From: an uncultured Bacteroidales bacterium
GTDB lineage: Bacteria > Bacteroidota > Bacteroidia > Bacteroidales > UBA932
NCBI GenBank assembly: GCA_900318015.1
Contig: ONJB01000028.1
Span: 1-36,335 of the forward strand
Reading direction: 5' to 3'
Length of the DNA stretch: 36,335 bases
Shown here: one piece after another, positions 6,870 to 15,169 of the stretch
Layout: every line of letters starts with the position of its first letter
Numbering within the stretch: position 1 is the stretch's first letter
The notes under the pieces: generated by a model
Seen by the model: only the letters and a program-made list of their open reading frames with translations
What the model was told of the DNA's origin: nothing
The model's database searches: none
Position numbers and translations under genes: made by a program

Positions 6870-7583
6870 CTACTGCGCGATAAACAGATACGTGATCGTC
6901 CCCATCTGACGGGCGGGGGCGGTCGCGGAGGCGTTGAATTTCGACAGGCGGGCGGCGCGGGTGGCGAAGCTCCGCAGGCAGCCGTCCTTGGAGGAGGCGC
7001 CGTCATCGATCTTCGCATCCATGACCTTGCCCTGGTTGTTGACGGTGATGATGACCGTCACTTCGCCCGCGCCGACGCAGCGGTAGGCGGGGATGGGGAG
7101 ATGGGTGGCCTTGCGGCCGTCCAGGGACCAGGAGAGCACGGAGGGGCCGCTGTAGGTCTCCTGCTTCCGGGGTTTCGTGTCGGACGGCGGCGTAACGGGA
7201 TCCTGCACATAATCCTCCGGATTGTCCTGCTGCCGGTGCTGGCCGTCCTTGAGGTCCTGCGCCAGGCGTTCGGCGTCGCGGTACAGCTGGTCCGCGTCCG
7301 TGTTGCGGTCGTCCTTGAGCTGGGAGCGGTTCACCGTCACGTTCCGCACGGGCTGGGTGCGGGCGGCGGCGAGGAGGTCCTCCAGCTGCGCCAGGGCGGT
7401 GCGCGAAAGCTCTTCCTGCTTTTCGATCCGCTCCTGTTCCTCCTGTTTGGTGAAGTCCAGCACGAAGGAATTCTCCCGCTGGACGGCATACCCGATCTGG
7501 CCCAGCAGCAAAATGATAATCACCGCGAGATGAACGATCGCGGTGATGTACAGTCCTGCTTTCTGATCGGGAGTCAGTTTCAT
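6870..7583 (-). CDS. TonB-like energy transducer
   Basis: This 237-residue inner-membrane protein has one N-terminal membrane segment (about 9-33), a charged periplasmic stretch rich in Glu, Gln and Asp, and a C-terminal TonB fold (about 165-237, from PAYRCVGAGEVTVIITVNNQGKV to the end). It would pass proton-motive energy from ExbB/ExbD to TonB-dependent receptors such as the SusC proteins at 28197 and 33424. Its middle region has little of the Pro/Lys spacer typical of classical TonB, and the C-terminal domain matches the Bacteroidota 'energy transducer TonB' type with a conserved cysteine. Its ATG overlaps the udk stop by four bases, which indicates translational coupling with udk. Confidence 0.85.
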   Translation of the reverse strand: MKLTPDQKAGLYITAIVHLAVIIILLLGQIGYAVQRENSFVLDFTKQEEQERIEKQEELSRTALAQLEDLLAAARTQPVRNVTVNRSQLKDDRNTDADQLYRDAERLAQDLKDGQHRQQDNPEDYVQDPVTPPSDTKPRKQETYSGPSVLSWSLDGRKATHLPIPAYRCVGAGEVTVIITVNNQGKVMDAKIDDGASSKDGCLRSFATRAARLSKFNASATAPARQMGTITYLFIAQ

Positions 7584-8209
7584 TTGCGGTGGCGGCTCCG
7601 TTTCTCCAGCGCCTCCTCCACCGTGGTGGTGAGGACGTCGATCGCCACCTGGTTGTGGCCGCCCTGGGGGACGATGATGTCGGCGTAGCGCTTGGAAGGT
7701 TCGATGAACTGGAGGTGCATCGGCTTCACCGTGTCGCAGTAGTGCTCGATGGCGGTGTCGATGGTGCGGCCGCGCTCGGCCACGTCACGGACGATGATCC
7801 GCAGGACGCGGTCGTCGTCGTCGGCATCCACGAAGATCTTGATGTTCAGCTGGTCCCGGAGTTCCTTGCAGGTAAAGATGAGGATGCCCTCCACGATGAT
7901 CACCTCGGCCGGTTCCACGGTCACGGTTTCCGTGGTGGAACGGGAGCAGGTGATGTAGGAGTACACCGGCTGCTGGATGGTATGGCCCTGCTTGAGTTCC
8001 CGGATCTGCTGGCACATCAGTTTCCAGTCGATGGCGTCGGGATGGTCGAAGTTGATGTTCTTCCGTTCCTCCACGGGAACGTGGCTGGAATCCTTGTAGT
8101 AGGAGTCCTGGGGGATGACGACCACCCGGCCTTGCAGCTGGCGGGTGATGGCCTTGACGACCGTGGTCTTGCCTGAGCCGGAACCTCCGGCGATACCGAT
8201 GACGAGCAT
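7580..8209 (-). CDS. udk: uridine kinase
   Basis: This 209-residue cytoplasmic kinase phosphorylates uridine and cytidine to UMP and CMP using ATP or GTP in pyrimidine salvage. The Walker A motif GGSGSGKTT is at 8-16. It is followed by the QDSYYKD segment, NFDHPDAID, and the VIIVEGILIF strand, all signatures of uridine kinase rather than phosphoribulokinase. The lid carries RIIVRDVAERGR. Length is standard. It lies 27 bases downstream of asnS on the same strand with no terminator between, and overlaps the tonB-like gene by four bases, so asnS-udk-tonB likely forms one transcript. Confidence 0.95.
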   Translation of the reverse strand: MLVIGIAGGSGSGKTTVVKAITRQLQGRVVVIPQDSYYKDSSHVPVEERKNINFDHPDAIDWKLMCQQIRELKQGHTIQQPVYSYITCSRSTTETVTVEPAEVIIVEGILIFTCKELRDQLNIKIFVDADDDDRVLRIIVRDVAERGRTIDTAIEHYCDTVKPMHLQFIEPSKRYADIIVPQGGHNQVAIDVLTTTVEEALEKRSRHRK

Positions 8210-8236
8210 ATCCTGTGGTTAGTTATTCAGTTTCTG

Positions 8237-9551
8237 TTAAAACTCCGCATTCTTAGGCGTGCGCGGGAACGGGATGACGTCGCGGATGTTGGCCATGCCG
8301 GTGACGAAGAGGAGCAGGCGCTCGAAGCCGAGGCCGAAGCCCGCGTGCGGCACGGTGCCGTAGCGGCGGGTGTCGATGTACCACTCGAGGTTCTTGCGGG
8401 ACATGCCCAGTTCGTCGATGCGGGTCTCGAGCTTCTGCAGGTCCGCTTCACGCTCGGAGCCGCCGATGATCTCGCCGATCTTCGGGAAGAGCACGTCCAT
8501 GCCGCGGACGGTCTTTCCGTCCTCGTTCTGCTTCATGTAGAAGGCCTTGATGTCCTTGGGGAAGTCGATCAGGATGACCGGCTTGCCGAAGTGCTGCTCC
8601 ACGAGGTAGCGCTCGTGCTCGCTCTGGAAGTCGGTGCCCCAGTGGACCGGGTACTCGAACTGCTTGCCGTTCGCCCACGAGTCCGTCATCATACTTGTCG
8701 TTGAGGAACTGCAGGTCGTCCATGCAGTGGTCCAGGGCGTACTGGACGAGGTATTTCACGAACTCTTCGGCGAGCTCCATGTCGTCGTTGATGTCGTAGA
8801 AGGCCATTTCCGGCTCGATCATCCAGAACTCCGCGAGGTGGCGCGGGGTGTTGGAGTTCTCCGCCCGGAAGGTGGGGCCGAAGGTGTAGATCTCGCCCAC
8901 GGCAGTTGCGCCGAGCTCGCCCTCGAGCTGGCCGCTCACGGTAAGGCTGGTCTTCTTGCCGAAGAAGTCCTTGGAGAAATCGACATTGCCCTTCTTGTCC
9001 AGCGGGATGTTCTTGAGGTCCATCGTGGTGACCTGGAACATGTCGCCGGCGCCCTCCGCGTCAGATTCGGTAATCAGCGGGGTGTGCAGATAGACGAATC
9101 CCTTGTCGTTGAAGAACTTGTGGATGGCGAAAGCCATGGCGTGACGGATGCGCAGGACAGCGCCGAAGGTGTTCGTCCTGAGCCGCATGTGCGCGACGCT
9201 GCGGAGGTACTCCAGCGAGGTGTCCTTCTTCTGGAGCGGGAAACGCATCGGGTCGCATTCGCCGATGACTTCGATCTCCTTGGCCTGGATCTCGACGGCC
9301 TGGCCGCTGCCGATGGAGGCGACAAGCTCGCCCTTCACGGCGAGGGAGGCACCGGTGGTGATGCGCTTGAAGAGCTCCTCGTCGAAGAGTTCCGCATTCG
9401 CGACAACCTGGATGTTATTGATGGTGGAACCGTCGTTGAGGGCGATGAACTTCACCTGTCTGTTGCCTCTCTTCGTCCTGACCCAACCTTTGGCCAGCAC
9501 TTCCGCGCCCGGCTGCATCCCGAGCAGTTCCTTGATCTTGCTTCTTTTCAT
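8237..9551 (-). pseudogene. asnS: asparagine--tRNA ligase, disrupted by an internal deletion/frameshift
   Basis: The two halves together are AsnRS, the class II synthetase that charges tRNA-Asn. The first half (from the ATG at 9551) has the OB anticodon-binding domain and motif 2 ([15 protein letters not shown]). It stays in frame to LNDKYD near 8691 and then reads out-of-frame to a stop at 8448. The second half resumes one frame over ([17 protein letters not shown]) and runs to the normal end with motif 3 (GFGLGFERL) at 8237. Against the E. coli enzyme as I recall it, about 24-25 residues between the halves are missing, so this looks like a deletion of about 70-80 bases (3n+2), not a simple indel. 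AsnRS is usually essential, so an assembly error is likely. The upstream in-frame ATG at 9572 is excluded by the promoter at 9574-9581. Confidence 0.85.
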
Positions 9552-9573
9552 AATTGGATTCCTGTAAATCATG

Positions 9574-9581
9574 CAAATATA
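9574..9581 (-). promoter_or_regulatory. -7 box for asnS
   Basis: TATATTTG on the minus strand is an exact TAnnTTTG box, 23 bases upstream of the ATG at 9551. No clear -33 box is seen. It fixes the translation start of asnS. Confidence 0.7.
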
Positions 9582-9619
9582 CGGAAAAAAACCCTATTTG
9601 CCTACTGCGAGGGGGAAGA

Positions 9620-9650
9620 TAACAAAAAAGCAGCCCCGGAAGGCTGCTTT
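9620..9650 (-). terminator. Terminator of the exbB-exbD operon
   Basis: A 9-bp perfect stem (9627-9635 with 9642-9650, core GCAGCC/GGCTGC) with a 6-base loop is followed on the minus strand by a T-rich tract. It lies 22 bases past the last exbD stop at 9672. Confidence 0.88.
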
Positions 9651-9671
9651 CTTGCAATATTCTCGTGCGGA

Positions 9672-10148
9672 TTATTTGTCTCCGCCGGGTTTTCTCGAAG
9701 CGTACATGATCTTCAGCGCGGAGCAGCGGCGCAGCTCCTGCTTGACATCCGACACGATACCCATTCTGACGTCCTCGTCAACGCGGAGGTTGACGGTCAT
9801 CAGGGAACGGTCGGCCTCGGACATGGCGTCACGCTCGGAAGCGATGAAGTCGCGGATGTCGTCGATGGTCTTGAAGGAATCGTTCAGCTGGATACGGGCA
9901 TCGGTACCGTACATGGCCTGATACTGGCGGGTCGGCGAGCCGATGTTGATGTTGGCGGACAGGTCCTTGCGCTCGAGCTTCGCGGCTTCGGAAGCCACGG
10001 GGAGCTTGACGATGACCTTGTTCTCCGTCTCACGCATCTGGGTCGTCACCATGAAGAAGAACAGGAGCATGAACACGATATCGGAGAGGGAACCCGAGGA
10101 AATGCCGGGAACGCTCTTGTTGTTTCTGGAACCTCCGAATTTGGACAT
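9672..10148 (-). CDS. exbD: ExbD/TolR-type biopolymer transport protein (second copy)
   Basis: This 158-residue protein has one membrane segment near the N-terminus (about 22-40) containing Asp23 in the LSDIVFMLLFFF context, the position of the proton-carrying Asp in ExbD. A periplasmic domain with KVIVKLP and the later VNLRVDEDVRMG segment follows. With ExbB it forms the proton channel that energises TonB. It is the last gene of a four-gene minus-strand operon (exbB, small membrane protein, exbD, exbD), starts 14 bases after the previous exbD stop, and is followed by a strong terminator. Two divergent ExbD copies in a row are usual in Bacteroidales. Confidence 0.93.
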   Translation of the reverse strand: MSKFGGSRNNKSVPGISSGSLSDIVFMLLFFFMVTTQMRETENKVIVKLPVASEAAKLERKDLSANINIGSPTRQYQAMYGTDARIQLNDSFKTIDDIRDFIASERDAMSEADRSLMTVNLRVDEDVRMGIVSDVKQELRRCSALKIMYASRKPGGDK

Positions 10149-10162
10149 AATTCAATCCTCCA

Positions 10163-10732
10163 TTATTTCTTACCAGTGTCCTTCGGCTCGGCCTCGGAGA
10201 TGTTCTGGGGCACGGCCTTCTTGACGATGTCTTGCTGAGCTTCGGAAAGACGGGCGAATTTCATTCCATACTCGCGCATGGAGAATTCGTCACGGAGTTC
10301 GTTCACGGCCTTCACGAGCTCATTCTGCACTGCGAGATAGGCCTGGTAGCTGGTACCACGGTCGTTCTGCAGGGAGATGACGCCCTTGGAGACCATGTAG
10401 GTCTTGCCCTCGATCTCCTTCTCCTCCTTTTCGGGGAGGTTCGGGTCGTTGTTCGGATTGGCAAGGAACTCCTTCATCTTGTCCTTCAGGTAGGCGATAT
10501 CCATGGCTTCGTTACCGGCAAAGAGCTTATCTGCAGAGTTGATACGCACGATAACGATGTTACGGCGGTTCACCTTCTGGTCCTGGGCCTGCTTGGAATC
10601 AGGGATAGGAGGCAGACGGCGCTGCAGACCCGACTGATCACCCATCGTGGTGGTCATCAGGAAGTAGCACAACAGCAGGAACGCGATGTCCGCAGTCGAG
10701 CTAGAGTTGATTTCCGGTGTTTTCTTTGCCAT
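10163..10732 (-). CDS. exbD: ExbD/TolR-type biopolymer transport protein (first copy)
   Basis: This 189-residue protein has a single membrane helix (about 14-32) with Asp15 in TADIAFLLLCYF, matching the conserved proton-relay Asp of ExbD. The periplasmic part is longer than in the second copy. It carries an acidic/lysine-rich insert (PEKEEKEIEGK) before the VSKGVISLQNDRGTSYQAY segment and ends in a charged tail. It likely pairs with the second ExbD and with ExbB in one stator complex. It starts three bases after the stop of the small membrane protein gene, in tight operon spacing. Confidence 0.92.
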   Translation of the reverse strand: MAKKTPEINSSSTADIAFLLLCYFLMTTTMGDQSGLQRRLPPIPDSKQAQDQKVNRRNIVIVRINSADKLFAGNEAMDIAYLKDKMKEFLANPNNDPNLPEKEEKEIEGKTYMVSKGVISLQNDRGTSYQAYLAVQNELVKAVNELRDEFSMREYGMKFARLSEAQQDIVKKAVPQNISEAEPKDTGKK

Positions 10733-10735
10733 GAT

Positions 10736-11188
10736 TTACGCTTTTTTAGTGCGGATAGCGGAAATGACCTCGCCGACGATGATGGCGGCGACAGCGCCGA
10801 CACCAAGGAACAGGGTGAGGTTCAGAACGGTATCAGTGAGCTTGAGTTCGGATGCGGTAGGCGGAGTCGCGCCGGTGAAGCCGATGGCCGGAGCGCCGGA
10901 AGCCAGCAAGTAGGCGACCAGGCACAGGACCGCGGCGGCACCAAGGCCGATACCGATACGCACAAGGCTCTTGGGGTCAGTCGTGGCGGAGATGTACAGG
11001 CCCACGCAGAGGACCGCAACGAGGGCGATGCCCAGCATGATGTAGGCCCAGACGAGGAGCGTGTTCACAGCTCCGTCCTCACCGCTGCCATTGAACCGGG
11101 TGAATGCCCAGACAGCGAGGCCGACGCTGATGATCAGGAGCGCCCAGCTAACCCATTTGAAAATTTTTGCGTATAACGGATTTTCCAT
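10736..11188 (-). CDS. four-helix membrane protein in the exb operon
   Basis: This 150-residue protein has no motif I recognise. It shows four predicted membrane segments (about 11-29, 43-67, 77-96 and 120-145), a short connecting loop with SATTDPKS, and a GATPPTASELKLTD stretch before the last helix. It lies between exbB (30 bases upstream) and exbD (three bases downstream) in the same operon, so a role in assembly or function of the ExbBD proton channel is a fair inference. Similar small membrane proteins sit at this place in other Bacteroidales as far as I recall. Catalytic function is not suggested by anything in the sequence. Confidence 0.8.
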   Translation of the reverse strand: MENPLYAKIFKWVSWALLIISVGLAVWAFTRFNGSGEDGAVNTLLVWAYIMLGIALVAVLCVGLYISATTDPKSLVRIGIGLGAAAVLCLVAYLLASGAPAIGFTGATPPTASELKLTDTVLNLTLFLGVGAVAAIIVGEVISAIRTKKA

Positions 11189-11218
11189 TTTTACTTGGAT
11201 TATCTGGTTCGTTATGAA

Positions 11219-12001
11219 TTACTTGTTGTACTTGACCATCGTGTCGACGAAACGGATGGAGGCGTCCTCCATGTCGATGGTGAGGGTGTCGATCTTGGAC
11301 AGGATGTAGTTGTAGAAGAGCTGGAGGATAACCGCGACGATAAGACCGCCGACGGTGGTGATCAGAGCGACCTTCATACCACCCGCAACAACGTTCGGGG
11401 AGATGTCACCGGCAGCCTGGATGGCGTCGAAGGCCTGGATCATACCGATAACGGTACCAAGGAATCCGAGGGACGGGGCGATGGCGATGAACAGGGAGAT
11501 CCAGCCGAGGCCCTTCTCCATGAGGCTCATCTGGACGGAACCGTAGGAGACGATGGTCTTTTCGACGACATCGACGCCCTGGTCGGCACGGAGGAGACCC
11601 TGGTAGAAGATGGAAGCGACCGGGCCGCGGGTGTTGCGGCAGACCTCCTTGGCCTTCTCGACGCCACCTTCCTTGAGCGCAGCCTCAACCTTGTCGAGGA
11701 GCTTGGTGGTGTTCGTCTTGGAGAAGGAGAGATACAGGATTCTCTCGATGGCGAGGGCAAGACCGAGGATGAGGCAGATGAGCACGAGGCTCATGAAGCC
11801 GGCGCCACCTTCGATGAACTTGGTCTTGAGGGCCTGGTGGAGGGGAACTTCCTCACCGGAACCGGCGAAAATGTCGGTGACCGGCTCGTCAGCGGCGACC
11901 TGCTCGGTAGCAGCAGGGGCGGCCTCGTCCTGGGCGGAAGCGATGTTCGCAGTGAAGGTCATGAGACCGGCAACTGCCAAAAACATGAAAAACTTTTTCA
12001 T
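11219..12001 (-). CDS. exbB: ExbB/TolQ/MotA-family proton channel protein
   Basis: This 260-residue inner-membrane protein is the ExbB subunit of the TonB-energising motor. It starts with a signal-like segment (MKKFFMFLAVAGLM, to about 23) and an acidic Ala/Glu stretch, which Bacteroidota ExbB proteins often have. Three membrane helices follow (about 68-88, 166-190 and 209-234). The MotA/ExbB core, including APSLGFLGTVIGMIQAF and the ALITTVGGLIVA helix, is well preserved. It is the first gene of the exb operon. No exact TAnnTTTG box is found in the 98 bases upstream, so the operon may use a variant promoter or read-through from ansA. Confidence 0.94.
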   Translation of the reverse strand: MKKFFMFLAVAGLMTFTANIASAQDEAAPAATEQVAADEPVTDIFAGSGEEVPLHQALKTKFIEGGAGFMSLVLICLILGLALAIERILYLSFSKTNTTKLLDKVEAALKEGGVEKAKEVCRNTRGPVASIFYQGLLRADQGVDVVEKTIVSYGSVQMSLMEKGLGWISLFIAIAPSLGFLGTVIGMIQAFDAIQAAGDISPNVVAGGMKVALITTVGGLIVAVILQLFYNYILSKIDTLTIDMEDASIRFVDTMVKYNK

Positions 12002-12099
12002 AATCGTTTTTGTGTTGTTAGTTTAATAAAATCTCAGTTTCAGGTGCTATAGTTCAAAAGTCCGTGCAATTTAGCGAAAAAAATTCAAATGCCAAAGGA

Positions 12100-13131
12100 T
12101 TATTTGCTTATTTCGCCAAACAGGTCCTCTCCGAAGCGGTTCTTGACCCATTCCGGATCCTCGCTCATCCCCAGCAGGATGAAGAGTTTTCCGAGGGCGG
12201 CTTCGGTGGTGATATCGTATCCCGACACCACGCCGGCAATCTTCAGCGTCTTGCCCGTGGCGTAGAGGTCCATGTTGACAGTGCCTGATTTACATTGGGT
12301 TACGTTTACGACCACCTTGGACTGGCTGGCCGTGCGGACCAGCGACAGGAACCAGGGACGGGTGATGGCGTTGCCCGATCCGTAGGTTTCCAGGATGACC
12401 GCGCGGATCTCCGGGGCGAGCAGGAAGACGGTAACGACCTCCGGCGTGATGCCCGGATGGATCTTGAGGATGGACACGCGGGTGTCCAGCCGGTCATGGA
12501 CCTGGAGGGGCTGCGACCAGTCCGCCGGGTAGCGGATGACGCGGGTGTTGTACCGGATCCGGATGCCGGCCTCGGCCAGGGGCGGGCAGTCCGGGGAGGC
12601 GAAGGCGTCGAAGGCTTCGGCGCTGAGCTTGGTGGCCCGGTTGCCCCGGATGAGGATGGAGTCGAAGTAGATGGACACTTCCGGCACCATCGGGTGCCCT
12701 TCTTCGTCCATCGCGGCCGCGATTTCCACGGCCGAGATCAGGTTTTCCTTGCCGTCGGTGCGCGGAACGCCGATGGGCAGCTGGCTTCCGGTGAAGATGA
12801 CGGGCTTCCGGAGCCCTTCCAGCATGAAGCTTAGGGCGGAGGCGGAATAGGCCATCGTGTCGGTCCCGTGCAGGATGACGAAGCCGTCGTAGTCGTCGTA
12901 CCGGTCCCGGATCAGGTGCGCGAGCCGCACCCACAGGGAAGGCTCCACGTCGGAGGAGTCGATAAGCGGGTCGAAGGTGTAGGAGTCGATCCGGACGGCG
13001 AACTTGCGCAGCTCGGGGACCTCCTCGGCAATCTGGCTGAAGTCGAAGGGCTTCAGGGCCTGGTCCACCGGGTCCTGCTTCATGCCGATGGTACCGCCGG
13101 TGTAGATGATGAGGATGGAGGATGCTTTCAT
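12100..13131 (-). CDS. ansA: type I (cytoplasmic) L-asparaginase
   Basis: This 343-residue enzyme hydrolyses L-asparagine to aspartate and ammonia. It has no signal peptide, which fits the cytoplasmic type I form. The first active-site block YTGGTIG (10-16) supplies the nucleophilic Thr, and the second block HGTDTMAYSASAL (88-100) supplies the Thr/Asp pair. The GSQLPIG segment and the allosteric-type C-terminal domain are also present. Its ATG overlaps the tatD stop by four bases, so it is translationally coupled to tatD and driven from the tatD promoter at 13919-13926. Length is normal for AnsA. Confidence 0.95.
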   Translation of the reverse strand: MKASSILIIYTGGTIGMKQDPVDQALKPFDFSQIAEEVPELRKFAVRIDSYTFDPLIDSSDVEPSLWVRLAHLIRDRYDDYDGFVILHGTDTMAYSASALSFMLEGLRKPVIFTGSQLPIGVPRTDGKENLISAVEIAAAMDEEGHPMVPEVSIYFDSILIRGNRATKLSAEAFDAFASPDCPPLAEAGIRIRYNTRVIRYPADWSQPLQVHDRLDTRVSILKIHPGITPEVVTVFLLAPEIRAVILETYGSGNAITRPWFLSLVRTASQSKVVVNVTQCKSGTVNMDLYATGKTLKIAGVVSGYDITTEAALGKLFILLGMSEDPEWVKNRFGEDLFGEISK

Positions 13132-13892
13132 ATCCTGTACAGGGTTTCAGCGTTATGGGTGGTGGCCGCTTCCACCTCCTCGAAGGAAAGGCCCTTGAGT
13201 TCGGCGACCTTGGCGGCGACCAAGGGGAGGAAGGCGCTCTCGTTGCGCTGCCCGCGGTGCGGGACGGGCGCGAGATAGGGCGCGTCGGTCTCCAGGACGA
13301 TATGTTCGAGGGGAATGCGTTTGACCGTTTCCGCGAGCGAGGCCTTCTTGAAGGTGACGACCCCGCCGATGCCCACGGAGAACTCGCCGCAGCGGTGGGC
13401 GCGCTCATAAACCTCGTAGCTGCCCGAGAAGCAGTGCAGGATGCCCCGCAGGTGCAGGTGGCGGCAGTCTTCGAGGACGGTGAAAAGGTCGCCCCAGGCG
13501 TCCCGGAGGTGGATGTTGACCGGAAGGTCCCACTCGGCGGCGAGTTCCAGCTGGACGCGGAGGGCTTCCTTTTGGAGGGCGCGGTCCTCGTCCCCTTCGT
13601 GGTAATCGAGGCCGATTTCGCCCACGGCGACGACGCCCCGTTCCCGGTAGGGGAGCATCTTGTCGATCTCCTCCTTCCAGTCCGGGCCTACCGAGCAGGG
13701 ATAGAGGCCCACCATCGGGTACAGCACGCCGGGATACCGGTCGTTGACGGCCCAGAGGGCGTCCCGCTCGCGGCTGTCCACGTCGGCCTGGACCATCTTG
13801 CCCACTCCGGCGGCGAGGGCGCGCGCCACGGCGGCGTCGGCGTCCGGCAGGAGCCATTCGTCGTAGAAATGGGTATGGGAGTCGATGAGCAA
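13128..13892 (-). CDS. tatD: TatD-family metal-dependent hydrolase/DNase
   Basis: This 254-residue TIM-barrel amidohydrolase belongs to the TatD family, metal-dependent 3'-5' exonucleases implicated in repair of oxidised DNA and in RNA turnover. The metal-binding residues are seen in DSHTHFYDE (4-12), GEIGLDYH (about 91-98), NIHLRDA, LHCFSG and LETDAPYL. The start at 13892 is 26 bases below an exact -7 box that overlaps the dprA stop codon. The gene forms a two-gene unit with ansA (four-base overlap). No Tat translocase genes are nearby, as is usual for this family. Confidence 0.93.
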   Translation of the reverse strand: MLIDSHTHFYDEWLLPDADAAVARALAAGVGKMVQADVDSRERDALWAVNDRYPGVLYPMVGLYPCSVGPDWKEEIDKMLPYRERGVVAVGEIGLDYHEGDEDRALQKEALRVQLELAAEWDLPVNIHLRDAWGDLFTVLEDCRHLHLRGILHCFSGSYEVYERAHRCGEFSVGIGGVVTFKKASLAETVKRIPLEHIVLETDAPYLAPVPHRGQRNESAFLPLVAAKVAELKGLSFEEVEAATTHNAETLYRI

Positions 13893-13918
13893 AATGGCGT
13901 TATTTGCGGTTCAACCTA

Positions 13919-13926
13919 CAAATTTA
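13919..13926 (-). promoter_or_regulatory. -7 box for tatD-ansA
   Basis: TAAATTTG on the minus strand fits TAnnTTTG exactly, and its first three bases are the dprA stop codon (13924-13926). No clear -33 box is seen inside dprA. Confidence 0.65.
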
Positions 13927-15072
13927 CACAATTTTCGCGGGAATGGTACACCGGCGGAGCAGGTCCGTCTCCAAAAAGCCGTCCGTTTCCAGGATGGCGG
14001 CCCGCTCCTGGACCTCAGGCCAGGACCAGCCGGTCTCCCGGACGATTTCGTCCAGGGAGATGCCCGGGTGTCCCTTGATGGTGAGGGCCAGCCGGATCAG
14101 CGGGCTGTCCGTTCCGTATTTCCGCCCCAGGAGGGCCTCCAGGCCCGCTTTCCGCCGCCGGGCCGTCTTTCCGAGCCCGAGCCGTTCCACCAGGTCCTCC
14201 GGATCCGTGACGATGTCCGCCATCCGCTGCCGGATGAGGGAATTGCAGCCGGCGGAGCGGACGTCGTCGGCCCGGCCGGGAAGGGCGTACACGTCCCGGT
14301 TGTAGTCGCAGGCGTACTTCGCGGTGATGAGGCTGCCGCCCTTGGTCTTGGATTCGATGACGACCGTCGCCCGGGACAGACCGGCGATGATCCGGTTGCG
14401 TCGGATGAAGTTCAGGGCGACGGGGGCGCTTCCGGTCGGATAGTCCGTCACCACGGCGCAGCCGGGCGTCCGGACCATCTGTCCGGCCAGTTCCGTGTGC
14501 TGCCAGGGGTACACTTTCTCGATGCCGGTCGCCATCACGCCGATGGTCGTGAGGCCACATTCCAGCGCCGTCCGATGTGCGATTCCGTCGGCCCCGAAAG
14601 CGAGGCCGCTGACGATGCACGGCGGTACGGAGGCCTCGCCCATGGCGAGGACGAGCCGCCGGCACCAGTCCCTCCCGTACGGGCTCAGGTCTCGGGTGCC
14701 CACCACGGCGATGCAAGGGCGCATCTCGAAGACGGCGGCCGGAGGAGAGGACGCGTTGTAGTACAGGGCGAGCGGCGGGTCCTCGCATTCGGTGAGGAGG
14801 GAGGGGTAGTCCTCTTCCCCGAAGCCGATCATCCGGAACCCTCCGCTTGCGATGCGGTCCAGCTCCCCGGCCGCCCACTCCAGGAGTTTGCCGTCCAGCT
14901 GCTCCGCGAAGTCCCGGTAGGGCCCCAGGGCCTCCCGGAGGAAGGCGTCCGGCTGGTCGAAGACAGGGGCCGCCGCCCCGAAATGCCGCAGCAGGGCGTG
15001 CCCGGCGGCAGGTACGTAGCCCAGCGCCTTGTTGAGGGCGCAGAGGGCGGTTCTTTCGTCTGTGCGTGACAT
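13924..15072 (-). CDS. dprA: DNA-processing protein DprA (Smf)
   Basis: This 382-residue protein binds incoming single-stranded DNA and loads RecA during natural transformation; many non-competent bacteria also keep it. A helical SAM-like N-terminal domain (1-80) precedes the Rossmann domain with VVGTRDLSPYG (123-133), SGLAFGADGIAH (155-166) and FIRRNRIIAGLS (222-233). A winged-helix domain occupies about 320-382. I chose the ATG at 15072 because the longer frame to 15117 runs through the queA terminator. A near-consensus -7 box with one mismatch (TACCTTGG, 15086-15093) lies 14 bases upstream. Confidence 0.95.
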   Translation of the reverse strand: MSRTDERTALCALNKALGYVPAAGHALLRHFGAAAPVFDQPDAFLREALGPYRDFAEQLDGKLLEWAAGELDRIASGGFRMIGFGEEDYPSLLTECEDPPLALYYNASSPPAAVFEMRPCIAVVGTRDLSPYGRDWCRRLVLAMGEASVPPCIVSGLAFGADGIAHRTALECGLTTIGVMATGIEKVYPWQHTELAGQMVRTPGCAVVTDYPTGSAPVALNFIRRNRIIAGLSRATVVIESKTKGGSLITAKYACDYNRDVYALPGRADDVRSAGCNSLIRQRMADIVTDPEDLVERLGLGKTARRRKAGLEALLGRKYGTDSPLIRLALTIKGHPGISLDEIVRETGWSWPEVQERAAILETDGFLETDLLRRCTIPAKIV

Positions 15073-15102
15073 GGCGTTTTTTCCGCCAAGGTAGGAAAAC
15101 GC

Positions 15103-15142
15103 ATAAAAAAACAACACCGGTTGTGGAAAACTGGTGTTGTTT
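15103..15142 (-). terminator. Intrinsic terminator of queA
   Basis: Arms 15109-15118 and 15133-15142 make a 10-bp perfect stem (core AACAACACC/GGTGTTGTT) with a 14-base loop. On the minus strand the stem runs into a T tract (15105-15111). It lies about 28 bases past the queA stop and before dprA. Confidence 0.8.
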
Positions 15143-15169
15143 CAATATATATTTTAACGGTTTCTTACG

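Noticed and set aside
8690-8694. Programmed frameshifting or bypassing to join the AsnRS halves
   Set aside because: About 24 residues of coding sequence are absent from the DNA, so recoding could not rebuild the enzyme, and there is no slippery heptamer or takeoff/landing pair with an intervening gap.
9552-9671. T-box or amino-acid riboswitch ahead of asnS
   Set aside because: The leader from the -7 box to the ATG is about 18 bases, too short for a T-box. The hairpin further upstream belongs to the exb operon terminator.
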